The notes: generated by a model not told the origin, from the sequence alone. Counted from the stretch's first letter, positions 8,361-17,321 are shown. The stretch is DNA of 64,000 bases from Dreissena polymorpha (GCF_020536995.1 NC_068359.1:83277940-83341939); one strand, 5' to 3'. Numbers and translations are program-made.

Positions 8361-10115
8361 TTAACATTTTTGTTTACAGGCCCTGCACTTGTATTTATCT
8401 ATTTCAAGCGCCTCTGTCGCCGTTACATTGACACATGATCCATGATACCACTCCTCACAGAAATCACACTGAATCATGAATCTACCGCTATACGGCTTCC
8501 TGCAAACACAGTACTCTTTATTATCCACTTCACTTTCTTGTTCTGGAGTTCCGGATGTCTCTCCCCTTTTAATTTTGGCAATCCATTCTGGGAGACTCCG
8601 ATCTCTACATGGCATCATCCTATCGTGGTTTACTATCGATACAGAATTGCGCAAACGTACCTGATACATGTTAGCCGACAACTTCTTAACGATAACCGCT
8701 GGGCCTTTCCAAGGTGAACACAACTTACGAGCCTTGCCCTTCAGAGTTGCAGTATCTAAAAGATATATTACATCTCCTTCTGAATATGGGCGCTGTAAGA
8801 TCCGTAGATCATAATAGTGCTTCATGCGTTTCTGAGAAGTCTCCAATGTGGACCTAGCTGACGCATGAGCTTCTTTCATGGCTTTAACCAAATCTGCCAC
8901 GTAAGTTTCACAATCCTCATGTTTATCATGCACATTTGGAAACATGAGTTGTGCTGGGGTAGTAACTTCTCGGCCCAACATGAGCATATTTGGGGTAAAA
9001 CCAGTACTCCTGTTAACTGAGGCTCTAATTGCTCCAGCTATCTGTTGCACATGCAGATCCCATTTCATTTGAGATTTCCCCAAAAAACACCTCACAGCAT
9101 CCATCAATGTCCTGTTAAAGCGTTCCACTTGTCCATTTGCAGAAGTCCTATAAGGTGTAGTTCTTGCCTTATGGATATGAAGTGCTTTACACAATGCTTC
9201 AAACAGTTTACTTTCGAAATTACGCCCCTGATCAGAGAACAACTGTAAAGGGAATCCAAATCGAGAGAAAAACTCGTCGACTGCTGCCCGAGCAGTTATT
9301 TCCGCTTTCTGTGAGGGTAATGGTATGCATTCCACCCATTTCGTGAATTGATCTACCATCATCAGGCAGTGTTCATTTCCTCGCTTGGTCTTGGGTAATG
9401 GGCCAATGAAATCAATGTGCACTCTCTCCATCGGGGCTCCAGCCTGATACATCATTGGGACCCTCCCGTAGTGTTTGTTCTTCTTATTCTTATTGCACAC
9501 GGGACAGGTTAGCACAAAGGTTTCAGTGTCCTTGGACAATCTTACCCAAAAGAACTTTTCCTTCAACTTTGCTTTAGTTCTAGCCACACCTTGATGACCT
9601 GATGATGGTATATCGTGATGCCACACCAACGTTTGTTCTTGAAGGCTGTTGGATACCACTAGTTCCAGATCTTTACTGCTCAGTTTCTGTTTAAACAACA
9701 CACCATCCGATAACTGGAACAGTTCTTTATTCACCCAGTAGTACTTGGCTTCTGGACTGGCGAGGAATAAAATTCCTTCATCAGGCTCTTTGCCCTTTAA
9801 CAGCCACTCGATAATAATGGTCAAATCTTTATCCTTACTCTGCTCAACCTGTAGTTCTTCCAGGGTAAAACCCCAACACGTAGGTATTTCTGCAGTACTT
9901 TCTTGCATCACCTTTACATTACACACTATAATGCACTGATCACTCACGTTGATGATATCAAAATGAGCCTCACTCAATCCTAAATCCTCATTATGGACTA
10001 AACCATTTTCATTTACTTGCGCACTGAAACTGGAACTTGTACTTGATACAGTTTCCACCAAAACCTTCTTCACCTGGTTATTTGTGAAATTTGACAAATT
10101 AACTGCATCATCCAC
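8361..10115 (-). CDS. Gypsy integrase with C-terminal PHD finger
   Basis: 584 residues. The N-terminal zinc-binding module has H166 or H167, H174, C204 and C207. The catalytic core has D235 (HIDFIGPLP), D295 (FSDQGRNFE) and E331 (NGQVERFNRT), a D,D-35-E spacing. A Gly-Pro-type C-terminal fold follows (SPWKGPAVIVKKLS). Residues 536-580 form C-x-C-x11-C-x2-C-x4-H-x2-C-x15-C-x2-C, a C4HC3 PHD finger (CVCRKPYSG..., CDFCEEWYHGSC). PHD fingers commonly read histone H3 tails, so this may steer integration to marked chromatin, much as chromodomains do in chromoviruses; that is inference. A small frame and the TatD frame follow. Confidence 0.92.
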   Translation of the reverse strand: MDDAVNLSNFTNNQVKKVLVETVSSTSSSFSAQVNENGLVHNEDLGLSEAHFDIINVSDQCIIVCNVKVMQESTAEIPTCWGFTLEELQVEQSKDKDLTIIIEWLLKGKEPDEGILFLASPEAKYYWVNKELFQLSDGVLFKQKLSSKDLELVVSNSLQEQTLVWHHDIPSSGHQGVARTKAKLKEKFFWVRLSKDTETFVLTCPVCNKNKKNKHYGRVPMMYQAGAPMERVHIDFIGPLPKTKRGNEHCLMMVDQFTKWVECIPLPSQKAEITARAAVDEFFSRFGFPLQLFSDQGRNFESKLFEALCKALHIHKARTTPYRTSANGQVERFNRTLMDAVRCFLGKSQMKWDLHVQQIAGAIRASVNRSTGFTPNMLMLGREVTTPAQLMFPNVHDKHEDCETYVADLVKAMKEAHASARSTLETSQKRMKHYYDLRILQRPYSEGDVIYLLDTATLKGKARKLCSPWKGPAVIVKKLSANMYQVRLRNSVSIVNHDRMMPCRDRSLPEWIAKIKRGETSGTPEQESEVDNKEYCVCRKPYSGRFMIQCDFCEEWYHGSCVNVTATEALEIDKYKCRACKQKC

Positions 10116-10133
10116 ATTTTCAGTGAAACTACC

Positions 10134-12290
10134 TCATTGCTCATCCGCACGTTGGCAGTAATGACAACCCCCACATGGCAAGTGCTCTGGACGAATACCC
10201 GCTACGTAAAACGAACAGGGAACCAGATCATCAGGCCTTCGGGATAAACTGTCTGCATTGCCGTGTTTCTTACCCGGCCGATGTTGAATAACCATGTGGT
10301 ATTGGGACAACTCTTCAATCCATCTAGCCAACTGTCCTTGGGGATCCTTGAACTTCAGTAACCACGTCAGACTGGAATGATCTGTTCGCACTGTAAACAT
10401 TTGCCCCAGCAAATAATACCGAAAATGACTGGTAAATCTTACAATGCTCAATAGTTCCTTTCTGGTTGTGCAATACTTTCGCTGTTCTGGGGTTAAAGAC
10501 AGAATGCTATAAGCAATAACTCTTTCTTCCACGTTTTGCAACTGGATAAGTTCAGCACCAATGGCCACGTCTGAAGCATCTGTATCCAAAATAAATGGAT
10601 CTTTACTGTTTGGAAGGCTCAATACTGGCGGATGAGTAAGTGCCTTCTTTAATGCCTCAAAAGACTCTTGTTCTTCCTCATTCCACCGAAATTTATTCTT
10701 TCCTGTTAAATTGTATAAAGGTTGAGCCAATCGTGCAAAGTCCTTAACAAATGAACGATGGTAATTAGCCAATCCAAGGAACCTTTCTACATCTTTCGAT
10801 GAAACTGGAACGGGCCACTCAGCAACTGTCTGTATATCTTTTGAAGTCATCTTCAGCTGGTTACTGGTAACAGTCCGGCCCAAAAACTCCACTTCCCGTT
10901 GAAAGAGAATGCATTTCCGGGGCTTCAACTTTAAACCGTGTTGTCTGAATCGACGTAAAGTGTCTATCAAGTTTCTCAAATGACTATCAAAATCTTGACC
11001 TAGGACCAGGACATCATCTAGGAGCGCAAGCACCGTCTTCCATGTCAGCCCACGCAACACTAGATTGATAACCCGGGTAAATGTGGCGGGAGAATTGCTC
11101 ATTCCAAAACCCATACGCACATGTTCAAACAACCCATATTTGGTCACAAACGCAGTCTTCTTTCGATCTTCAGGATTGACCAGAACCTGCCAATAAGCGG
11201 AATTTGCATCCAATTTTGAAAACCACAGGTTTCCCGCAAGGGTGTCTAGGCAATCCTCAATCAACGGTAATGGAAATGTATCTTTAACAGTCACATCATT
11301 CAAGGCTCTGTAGTCGATACACCCCCGAACCGAACCATCTCTTTTCCGTATGAGAACTGGCGATGACGCCCAATCAGAAACAGACTCTTGAATAACGCCT
11401 GCATCTAGCATTTTTCTTAAATGCCCTTCTTCCTCATTTATAAAACAAGCCGGTGTTCGTCTCATGCGCTGCTTAATTGGCTTTGCATCTCCGGTATCGA
11501 TTTTGTGGTCGATTCCCGTAAAAGTTCCCAAATCGAAATCATCTTGTGCAAAGACATCTTGATATTCCGATAAGCATGCATACAAATTCTGGCTTTGTTC
11601 TTCATTGAGGCATGTAATGGATGACTCATAAAGGCCTTTAAGATGTTCTGGAAGGCTAGTTTTAGATTTCCCATCTGTTTCTGGTGTTGGGAGCTGATAA
11701 CAAGATGTCTTCATCTCCCCTAACTGGTTCTCACTTACTGCGGAGACATTTAACCCTGAGTTACTATAAGAAACATCAGGTTCCTGTGACCCTTCAAGGT
11801 ATCTAAATACCTCACAAGCCATTGCAATCAACGTGTTCTTCCTCAATGTTGCAAAAGTCTCTTTAACATTGATGAAACACACCAATGGATCCCTGTTGGC
11901 TGCCATAACTGTCCTTGGCATCAGAACTTTAAGTGTCCCCAACGATTCGACAACGTAGTCACTGGGCATGGGTGCATCTAACTTACAAGGCAAGCGTACC
12001 ACCGAATAAGGTGGCACCACCACTCTCTTTTTCAGCATCACTCTAGCCACCGTCGGCTTCCCTTCTTTGAAACTAGAGCTAACTGGTATTCTTTCCCCAT
12101 CCAGTATCAACGTGTCTGATTGCATATCTAACAATACTCCTAGATGATGCAAGATGTCATGCCCTAAAAGCATTTCATCGACGATTGGAGCCACATAAAT
12201 CCTTTCTTTGAAGCAACGGCTGCCCAATTTCATACTTATAGGTGCTGTTATGAACCCTTTAAGAGCCGTTTCTGCGTCAGCCATCTGCAT
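10134..12290 (-). CDS. Gypsy Pol: protease C-terminal part, reverse transcriptase, RNase H
   Basis: 718 residues. LLGHDILHHLGVLLD near residue 41 is the C-terminal protease motif. Reverse transcriptase spans ~255-475: CIDYRALNDVTVKDTFPLP, then KLDANSAYWQ, then GFGMSNSPATF, then the catalytic pair in ALLDDVLV (D425, D426). RNase H spans ~566-685: DTDASDVAIGAEL with D569, then RTDHSSLTWLL and GNADSLSRRP. Order and motifs are those of Ty3/Gypsy. The enzyme copies the element RNA into DNA in cytoplasmic particles. A short Cys/His cluster (CGGCHYC) follows the RNase H. Confidence 0.92.
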   Translation of the reverse strand: MQMADAETALKGFITAPISMKLGSRCFKERIYVAPIVDEMLLGHDILHHLGVLLDMQSDTLILDGERIPVSSSFKEGKPTVARVMLKKRVVVPPYSVVRLPCKLDAPMPSDYVVESLGTLKVLMPRTVMAANRDPLVCFINVKETFATLRKNTLIAMACEVFRYLEGSQEPDVSYSNSGLNVSAVSENQLGEMKTSCYQLPTPETDGKSKTSLPEHLKGLYESSITCLNEEQSQNLYACLSEYQDVFAQDDFDLGTFTGIDHKIDTGDAKPIKQRMRRTPACFINEEEGHLRKMLDAGVIQESVSDWASSPVLIRKRDGSVRGCIDYRALNDVTVKDTFPLPLIEDCLDTLAGNLWFSKLDANSAYWQVLVNPEDRKKTAFVTKYGLFEHVRMGFGMSNSPATFTRVINLVLRGLTWKTVLALLDDVLVLGQDFDSHLRNLIDTLRRFRQHGLKLKPRKCILFQREVEFLGRTVTSNQLKMTSKDIQTVAEWPVPVSSKDVERFLGLANYHRSFVKDFARLAQPLYNLTGKNKFRWNEEEQESFEALKKALTHPPVLSLPNSKDPFILDTDASDVAIGAELIQLQNVEERVIAYSILSLTPEQRKYCTTRKELLSIVRFTSHFRYYLLGQMFTVRTDHSSLTWLLKFKDPQGQLARWIEELSQYHMVIQHRPGKKHGNADSLSRRPDDLVPCSFYVAGIRPEHLPCGGCHYCQRADEQ

Positions 12291-12317
12291 TACTACATCT
12301 TGGACCTTTTTCGGAGC

Positions 12318-12938
12318 TTAATTCAACTTATCATACATTCTTGAAGAAAGAATCGTAATTTCTGCCCCCGAATCCAACTTTGCATTCAGTAATAAATCAC
12401 CAACCGTGATTTGCACTACAGAAGAACCTGCCTGTACCCGGCATATCTTTTTTGAGTCACTTGGCCCTCCGGAGCTTGTCCCCTGCTCAGTGGACTCCTT
12501 ATCTTTACCGTCGTCACTTTGACGCAAACTGGACTGTATTTCCTGTTGACTCACTGGATCCTTCTGCATTTGCTTTTTCCGTGTAGGCGAGCCACAGGCC
12601 CCACCTACAGGACTTCTTACTGAAACTGGCGGAGTATACTGTGTGCTATTCTGACTACTCCCCTCCTCAGCCTGTTTTGGTACTTCTAACATGTTTGGCG
12701 AGTCAAAGACCCTACCGCATGAATCTGTAACAGCTGATTGATTCACTTGTGGTCCACAGTTAACTGGTCGTTTAGGAACATCAACGCTCTTTATACTTTG
12801 ATGTTGTTGGTGTTTTTGCTGAGATATCATCTGTTGGGATTTCTTGAAAACCTTTGGCGAGTCACAGACCCTGCCATTAGAAGTCGCCCCTATCTCTCTC
12901 TTCCCAACCGACCTTTCTGGTAGACCATCAGTCTTCAC
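12318..12938 (-). CDS. Gypsy linker and aspartic protease part
   Basis: 206 residues. Mostly Gln/Ser-rich linker with repeated GRVCDSP/CGRVFDSP and ACGSP-type motifs (three to four imperfect copies). It ends with ITVGDLLLNAKLDSGAEITI, the active-site region of a retroviral-type aspartic protease (D-S-G-A). The family uses it to cut the Gag-Pol precursor inside the particle. Further protease sequence (LLGHDILH) is in the next frame listed. Confidence 0.75.
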   Translation of the reverse strand: MKTDGLPERSVGKREIGATSNGRVCDSPKVFKKSQQMISQQKHQQHQSIKSVDVPKRPVNCGPQVNQSAVTDSCGRVFDSPNMLEVPKQAEEGSSQNSTQYTPPVSVRSPVGGACGSPTRKKQMQKDPVSQQEIQSSLRQSDDGKDKESTEQGTSSGGPSDSKKICRVQAGSSVVQITVGDLLLNAKLDSGAEITILSSRMYDKLN

Positions 12939-14650
12939 TTTTGTGGGCTCGGACGTGTGGTCTTCCCGTCCAGCCCCTTGTCGTTTAAACGTTCGGGCTT
13001 ATATCCTTTTTTCTTCAACAATTCCTGAAATTGTATACAATCTCTCTTCCGGTGACCCATCCTTCCACAGTGAAAACATGGCCCCCATCTTTGTTGCTTC
13101 CCACCAGGCTGTGTCTCCTTTACCCCGGCTGAAGGCCCCCATCTTTGTGGCTTCCAACCAGGCTGTGTCTCTCTTACCACGGCTGAAGGCGGGGTAATGT
13201 TCATTTTCTTGGCAAATTCTTTCAAAGCAGATGCTATAAGCTCTTCTGTCTTTGCTTCTGAAGATGCCTGCACCACGTTTACTGAAACGTCTTCTCGGCC
13301 CCGTCTGTTCTTTTTGCCATCTACAGCCAGCGATATGTATTGGTGCTGTTTAACCAGGTCGAGAGCTTCTTCCATGCTTAAAGGATTTTCTAAACAAGCA
13401 TGCTTGGCTGCCTCTCTGTCATTACAACCCTGGCAAAACCGGGAAATCGCTTCTAACCGCATATGGTCTTCTGGAAGGTCCGTAAACGCTGGTGTGGCTA
13501 AAGTAAGCACACGGTCAGCCCAGTCTTCCAGCGACTCCTCATGCCCTTGAACAGCCTGACGGAACTTAGCTTTCGATGTCTCACGAAGTTCCTTGGTACC
13601 GAAACGAGACTCCAAGGACTTCATTAAACGACGAAATGAATAGCGTTCATTTTCTGTTGTAGTAATAGTGAAGAAGTCAAGAGCCTTGCCCTCTAAACTC
13701 CACAACAGATAATCTTTACATTCGTCTTCCGACCAATTCATTACCCTTTGAAAACTTTCAAACTTTCGCTTAAAGGATAGCCAACTGGTTTTCCCATCAT
13801 AACGCAACGCCTTCGGATGTTTTCGAGGATCACCCTGTCTTCGAGAGCTACGTTTGTGAGAATAACCTCTTTCTTTATGTGACCTTGACCTCGATTCGGA
13901 GTCTGAGCTTGATGACCGACGTGAATGTGCCCTTCTTGTGTTCCTTTTACTTTTCATGTGTACTGAGGGACATCTACGTGGTATTACACTTCCATCTGAA
14001 TCAGAACTGGACGACGATCTATGCACATTTACTTTTTGACTTCTTGATTGTCGTCCGTTTGTCCTGGGTGTAACTGTCGACCGGTTTTTAGATGATAATA
14101 ATGGAGAACTATAAGTCCTTCCATTATCTTTGCTTCCATCTCTTGTTGTTGACTTCCGGTGCTCTTTGTCGCTATAAGTCTTAGACTTCCGAATACTACG
14201 TGAAGACCTTCTTTTATCTTCTGGTGACTGTGATCCACTGGATAATGGTGATCTAAAAGACCTACCACCTGCAGTTGTTCTTTTCCTACTTCCGGTTTTC
14301 CGTTTCCGGTTACGTGAAAATTCTCTTCTGTCTTCCTGTGACCTTGACCTACTGAAAGATGGTGATCTAGAAGACCAACCACCTGCAGTACTTTTGCGTG
14401 CACTTCCGGTTGTCCCCTTCCGGTGGCTTTTAGACTCTCTGCTGTCCCTTGATGAATGTGATCTACTTGGAGATGGTGATCTATAAGACCTACAACCTGC
14501 AGTATTTTTACTTTCACTTCCGGTTGTCCGCTTCTGTGGTCCACCCGCATCACTTTGTTCACTGTCCCGATGTTTTCTAGAACTAGGTGTTGGGTACTGT
14601 TCAGCACTGCGAGAGCTAGACTTCCCTAATTTCCCATATTCATGGTCCAA
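12935..14650 (-). CDS. Gypsy Gag: SR-rich N-terminus, capsid region, zinc knuckle
   Basis: 571 residues. The first ~260 are Arg/Ser-rich with about three imperfect repeats of ~38 residues (SRSPS..., TAGG/C-R/W-S..RSP), resembling SR splicing-factor tails. Residues ~285-450 read YDGKTSWLSFKRKFESF... and ...ESRFGTKELRE..., typical of the retrotransposon Gag capsid domain. Two ~18-residue repeats ending QRWGP precede one CCHC zinc knuckle at 525-538 (CFHCGRMGHRKRDC, C-x2-C-x4-H-x4-C). Such proteins form the particle and bind the RNA genome. The frame ends in a four-base overlap with the next frame, an arrangement known in this family for frameshift or re-initiation. The basic SR-like segment is unusual for Gypsy Gag. 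Confidence 0.85.
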   Translation of the reverse strand: MDHEYGKLGKSSSRSAEQYPTPSSRKHRDSEQSDAGGPQKRTTGSESKNTAGCRSYRSPSPSRSHSSRDSRESKSHRKGTTGSARKSTAGGWSSRSPSFSRSRSQEDRREFSRNRKRKTGSRKRTTAGGRSFRSPLSSGSQSPEDKRRSSRSIRKSKTYSDKEHRKSTTRDGSKDNGRTYSSPLLSSKNRSTVTPRTNGRQSRSQKVNVHRSSSSSDSDGSVIPRRCPSVHMKSKRNTRRAHSRRSSSSDSESRSRSHKERGYSHKRSSRRQGDPRKHPKALRYDGKTSWLSFKRKFESFQRVMNWSEDECKDYLLWSLEGKALDFFTITTTENERYSFRRLMKSLESRFGTKELRETSKAKFRQAVQGHEESLEDWADRVLTLATPAFTDLPEDHMRLEAISRFCQGCNDREAAKHACLENPLSMEEALDLVKQHQYISLAVDGKKNRRGREDVSVNVVQASSEAKTEELIASALKEFAKKMNITPPSAVVRETQPGWKPQRWGPSAGVKETQPGGKQQRWGPCFHCGRMGHRKRDCIQFQELLKKKGYKPERLNDKGLDGKTTRPSPQK

Positions 14651-15282
14651 TACTCCTCCTTACAAATGGATTTCCGTGTCTTTGAGACCTGTAAACTTGT
14701 CCGGACCGGAGAACATGAGCTGGTTCTTGAACTACCCGTACACGAACGTTGACCCTGGTCATCTTCAAACTTCACAGGACTGTAATGACGAACCATTGGT
14801 TTAGTCTGTGTCAACAAACCAGGCCATGATACCTTACTGTATGGCGGGTTCGCCCACGAGGACATTATTGGGGCAGTCGTGGTTATCCATGACGACTGTG
14901 TGTATGATACCGATAGTCTTGTACTCGTAGACGCAGGTATGGGGTTCAAGCGCACAGGACATGAAGGGAGTGCTGCAGCCATTGCATTCAGATCTTCATG
15001 CATAGACCGGCCTTCAAAATCCATCAAATTTCGAGATGCAGGCTTTGGCTCAGAAAAGTCCAACATGGCTAACACTTCTGACGTCATCTTGCCTCGCAAG
15101 GCTAAATGCAGCACTTCTTTGGTGACGTACCCATACGAGGAGCGCAATTCCACAATAAGGGTAGCAATTTTCTCACCGACTCCCCGAATTTGCATTAATT
15201 CTAGCACCGATGCCGTATTCACGTTGATAGACATTTTTATTGAAGAAACAAGTGCAGGGCCAATTAAATGTAACCAACACAC
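14626..15282 (-). CDS. Gypsy first frame: helix-hairpin-helix (ComEA-like) protein
   Basis: 218 residues. Residues about 17-72 read INVNTASVLELMQIRGVGEK, then ...ELRSSYGYVTKEVLHLALRG. This closely follows the helix-hairpin-helix pattern of ComEA/UvrC-type DNA-binding modules (NTAS..EL..i.GvG...A..I...R...G). The rest is low-complexity, rich in Ser, Pro and Thr. In other proteins this fold binds DNA non-specifically through the backbone. A place upstream of or within Gag suggests nucleic-acid packaging or chaperoning, which is inference. The frame overlaps the start of the Gag frame by 25 bases. A more internal start is possible (Met at residue 17). Confidence 0.7.
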   Translation of the reverse strand: MCWLHLIGPALVSSIKMSINVNTASVLELMQIRGVGEKIATLIVELRSSYGYVTKEVLHLALRGKMTSEVLAMLDFSEPKPASRNLMDFEGRSMHEDLNAMAAALPSCPVRLNPIPASTSTRLSVSYTQSSWITTTAPIMSSWANPPYSKVSWPGLLTQTKPMVRHYSPVKFEDDQGQRSCTGSSRTSSCSPVRTSLQVSKTRKSICKEEYWTMNMGN

Positions 15283-15970
15283 AAAAACAATGTTACTACT
15301 GTTTTATTTATTGAACTACCAAACCAAAATATTCAATAAAGTGTAAATTACTTTAATTGCAATAAAAAATTAATATTACCCACACAATGTTTTTTAAGAA
15401 AGGATACGTAAAAGGATATTTGGATGTAGGACTTCACAGCCACCGGTCACCTTTACGGACACTTAGGTTTTTACCTTTGCACTATCAGTCACCAATACAC
15501 TGACCAAGCGTGACTATAAGACACAGCTTGACAATTAAACGGTTTGCTAGACAGACTAAGACCTCACAAATACACTGACCAAGCGTTACTATAAGACACA
15601 GCTTGACATTTAAATGGTTTCAGCGTGACTAAAAGACACAGCTTAAACAAATAGACCAAATATTTAAATATCTTGGCTTTACTTATTTCTCTACAATTTT
15701 CCCAACACTGTCCCTTTAATACTGTTGACAGACTCCCTGGCTACTTAAATCCGTGTAATTAATTAATTAATTACACCGATACTCCTTACTACAGTGTTAA
15801 ACCTTAACCCCCACCTTGAAACTGCTGTACAATCAACTAATTATTTTCAAACCCACAATTTCCCCACCCACTTTTCAAAACGTACCTAACCGGATGTTCT
15901 GGAAAAAAGTGAAAAATAATTATTAAAACCGACTGTACACAGTAACTTCCAATTGTACCTCGTCGCCAAT
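15283..15970 (-). other. Gypsy leader with 75-bp direct repeats
   Basis: Untranslated leader between the 5' LTR and the first frame. A block containing AATACACTGACCAAGCG and TATAAGACACAGCTTGACA occurs at about 15494 and 15569 (75-bp spacing), and a shorter third copy begins near 15618. A TAAT-type run sits at about 15757-15775. The function of the repeats is unknown. Confidence 0.6.
15951..15968 (-). promoter_or_regulatory. Primer binding site candidate
   Basis: Just inside the 5' LTR the - strand reads TGGCGACGAGGTACAATT, starting TGG two bases from the LTR edge as expected for a tRNA-primed minus-strand start. I cannot name the tRNA with confidence. Confidence 0.55.
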
Positions 15971-16178
15971 AAAGTAAACCTAGTGGTATTATAACTATTA
16001 CACTGTAGAAACAGGCCAGGGCTTGGGATATACCTATTCCTGAGGACACGTCTTGCTTCGTCTAGTGCTGGATCGTAAGAGACCGTGAAAAGCAATTTGT
16101 ATACCCCACTTCCGCAAGAGTGAGGGTAAAACCCGTACTTACCATACCCGCCCGTACCGTACTGGATACGTCACAACA
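15971..16178 (-). repeat. 5' LTR of the Gypsy element
   Basis: 208 bp, beginning TGTTGTGACG when read on the - strand. Identical to the other LTR except for one base near 15998. Flanked outside by CTAGT. Confidence 0.95.
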
Positions 16179-16272
16179 CTAGTAAAAACGACATCGGTAG
16201 CAAATCCAAAAGTAAGCTATCAAATAAAATATTACAACTATAAGGCAGATACGATAATAACAAATAACTTAC

Positions 16273-16462
16273 ATTGATATTCTACTCGCCACCTCGTCCC
16301 ATTTTTTTCTTCGAATAACCAAAATCTTTTCGACTCCGATCCCCTTATACTCGCGGATAGAAGGTTCCAGCGGTCCCGAACCAGCGCATTAAAAACAATC
16401 TCTGGCTCGGACCAATCTGGACCTGCTGGCGCTTCGTTTCGCTGTCTTCAACTGCCAAACAC
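16273..16462 (-). pseudogene. Myb/SANT-like partner gene of Harbinger, exon 1
   Basis: On the - strand one frame reads PDWSEPEIVFNALVRDRWN and continues LLSASIRGSESKRFW. A neighbouring frame then gives KKWDEVASRIS directly before a GTAAGT donor (GT at 16272-16271). This pattern (W-s-x-x-E...L...R...L...kk..W..ia..i) fits the trihelix/Myb-like DNA-binding domain encoded by the second Harbinger gene. The frame change lies near the T-run at 16301-16308, and the upstream ATG (about 16467) is in a further frame, so the exon is decayed. The Gypsy element begins about 95 bp beyond the donor, inside the first intron. Assignment rests on motif recognition only. Confidence 0.55.
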
Positions 16463-16609
16463 TCCATTCAATAAGTTATAGCAAACATGTCCGCTACTAT
16501 TTTTGACACTATTTTGGCGCGTTTTCCCTACTAGAGAGTTCGCTTAGTCGTGACGTCATTAAAAAAAACACAATCTTATTGAAGTCTATTTCCAAATGCG
16601 TTCGTGAAT

Positions 16610-16702
16610 ACGAATCCTGAGTCTGTCTTTAGTAAGTCTAAGCCTGAGTCAAAGTCTGAGTTTGAGTCCAAGTTTGAGTTTATTATTGATGAATACGGCT
16701 CC
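16610..16702 (-). repeat. Right terminal inverted repeat of Harbinger
   Basis: Reverse complement begins GGAGCCGTATTCATCAATA and continues with ACTCAAACT/GACTCAG words, mirroring the left end. Together with 126-290 it defines the element boundaries. Confidence 0.65.
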
Positions 16703-16752
16703 TGAACAATCTATACAAACGGTGAAAAAAACATATAATAAAAAGAAAATGT

Positions 16753-16856
16753 GTTGGATATGATGGAATATCGATTTAAATTCACTCGTGATCATAGGAT
16801 TTATATATTTTATATGATCACTCGTGAATTAAAATCGATAATCTACCGAATCCAAC
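16753..16856. repeat. Palindrome, about 40-bp arms
   Basis: The left arm TTGGATATGATGG...AATTCACTCGTGATCA is mirrored by TGATCACTCGTGAATT...TCTACCGAATCCAA with a ~20-bp AT-rich loop. It lies just outside the Harbinger right end. It resembles a small MITE; no clear target duplication. Confidence 0.65.
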
Positions 16857-17321
16857 AAAATCCTCTATATACCTTTAATTACTCGCATTCTTTAAGTTTG
16901 TTTTCATTTTGTTAAGATTTATTTTCCGTCAAATACCTTATGGTTATCTTGTTTGTCAAAGATGTCATATGTGAATGTATATGCGCTTGTTTATCCACGT
17001 CCACCCGTTTCACATACTATTCAAATACGAAGCTATACGTTTTGCTGTAAACATAGTAATTTATCAGTCAGCATGAGTTCTGAAGCAACTTCAAGTGTCT
17101 GTCTGAGAGTAAACATGACACTCGAAATAACTTGAGAACGCCATATAAGTCGCAATGGCATACACGTATACTTAGATGGCATGTTCAGGTATATCACTAT
17201 GTATACTTAGATGGCATGTTCAGGTATATCACTTTGAGACGGAAGATTGAGACTCTGTGCACGTGCTCACGCGTACTAAGGCTGGTGAAAAGCAAAGAAT
17301 AAAATACAATATATATATATT
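16857..17321. repeat. Duplicated segment C, copy 1
   Basis: Matches 47958-48867 almost throughout (AATTACTCGCATTCTTTAAG, then AATACCTTATGGTTATCTT...). It lacks the 480-bp foldback that the other copy carries, so TTAA at 16912-16915 is the empty site. No gene. Confidence 0.75.

Larger units (their letters stand above)
5036..16178 (-). mobile_element. Ty3/Gypsy LTR retrotransposon (Metaviridae) with extra domains
   Basis: Two 208-bp LTRs (5036-5243 and 15971-16178) are flanked by the 5-bp direct repeat CTAGT (5031-5035 and 16179-16183). The element reads on the - strand. Its parts, in transcription order: leader, helix-hairpin-helix frame, Gag with zinc knuckle, protease, reverse transcriptase and RNase H, integrase with PHD finger, a small 107-residue frame, a 721-residue frame with a TatD-type nuclease domain, and a 3' untranslated segment with an 81-bp repeat. 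Reverse transcriptase ahead of integrase places it in Gypsy rather than Copia. The LTRs differ at one of 208 positions, so insertion is recent. It looks largely whole, with perhaps one or two breaks. The length of 11.1 kb is large for the family because of the 3' frames. Confidence 0.95.
126..16702. mobile_element. PIF/Harbinger DNA transposon, interrupted by a Gypsy element
   Basis: The outer ends are inverted copies of GGAGCCGTATTCAYCAAT (126-143 and the complement ending at 16702). Both ends are followed inward by clusters of GACTCA/GACTCAGACTCAG words. Between them lie recognisable HARBI1-type transposase pieces on the + strand and a Myb/SANT-like exon on the - strand, the two-gene set known for autonomous Harbinger elements. 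Removing the 11.1-kb Gypsy insertion leaves about 5.4 kb, a normal Harbinger size. I see no matching 3-bp target duplication (left flank CTT, right flank TGA), so the outermost bases may have drifted. The coding parts are decayed, so this is an old, immobile copy. Confidence 0.75.

Noticed and set aside
14029-14607. Second long frame (192 residues) over the SR-rich Gag part
   Set aside because: Alternative-frame shadow of the biased Arg/Ser repeat sequence.
126-16702. A 3-bp Harbinger target duplication
   Set aside because: Flanks CTT and TGA do not match; not claimed.
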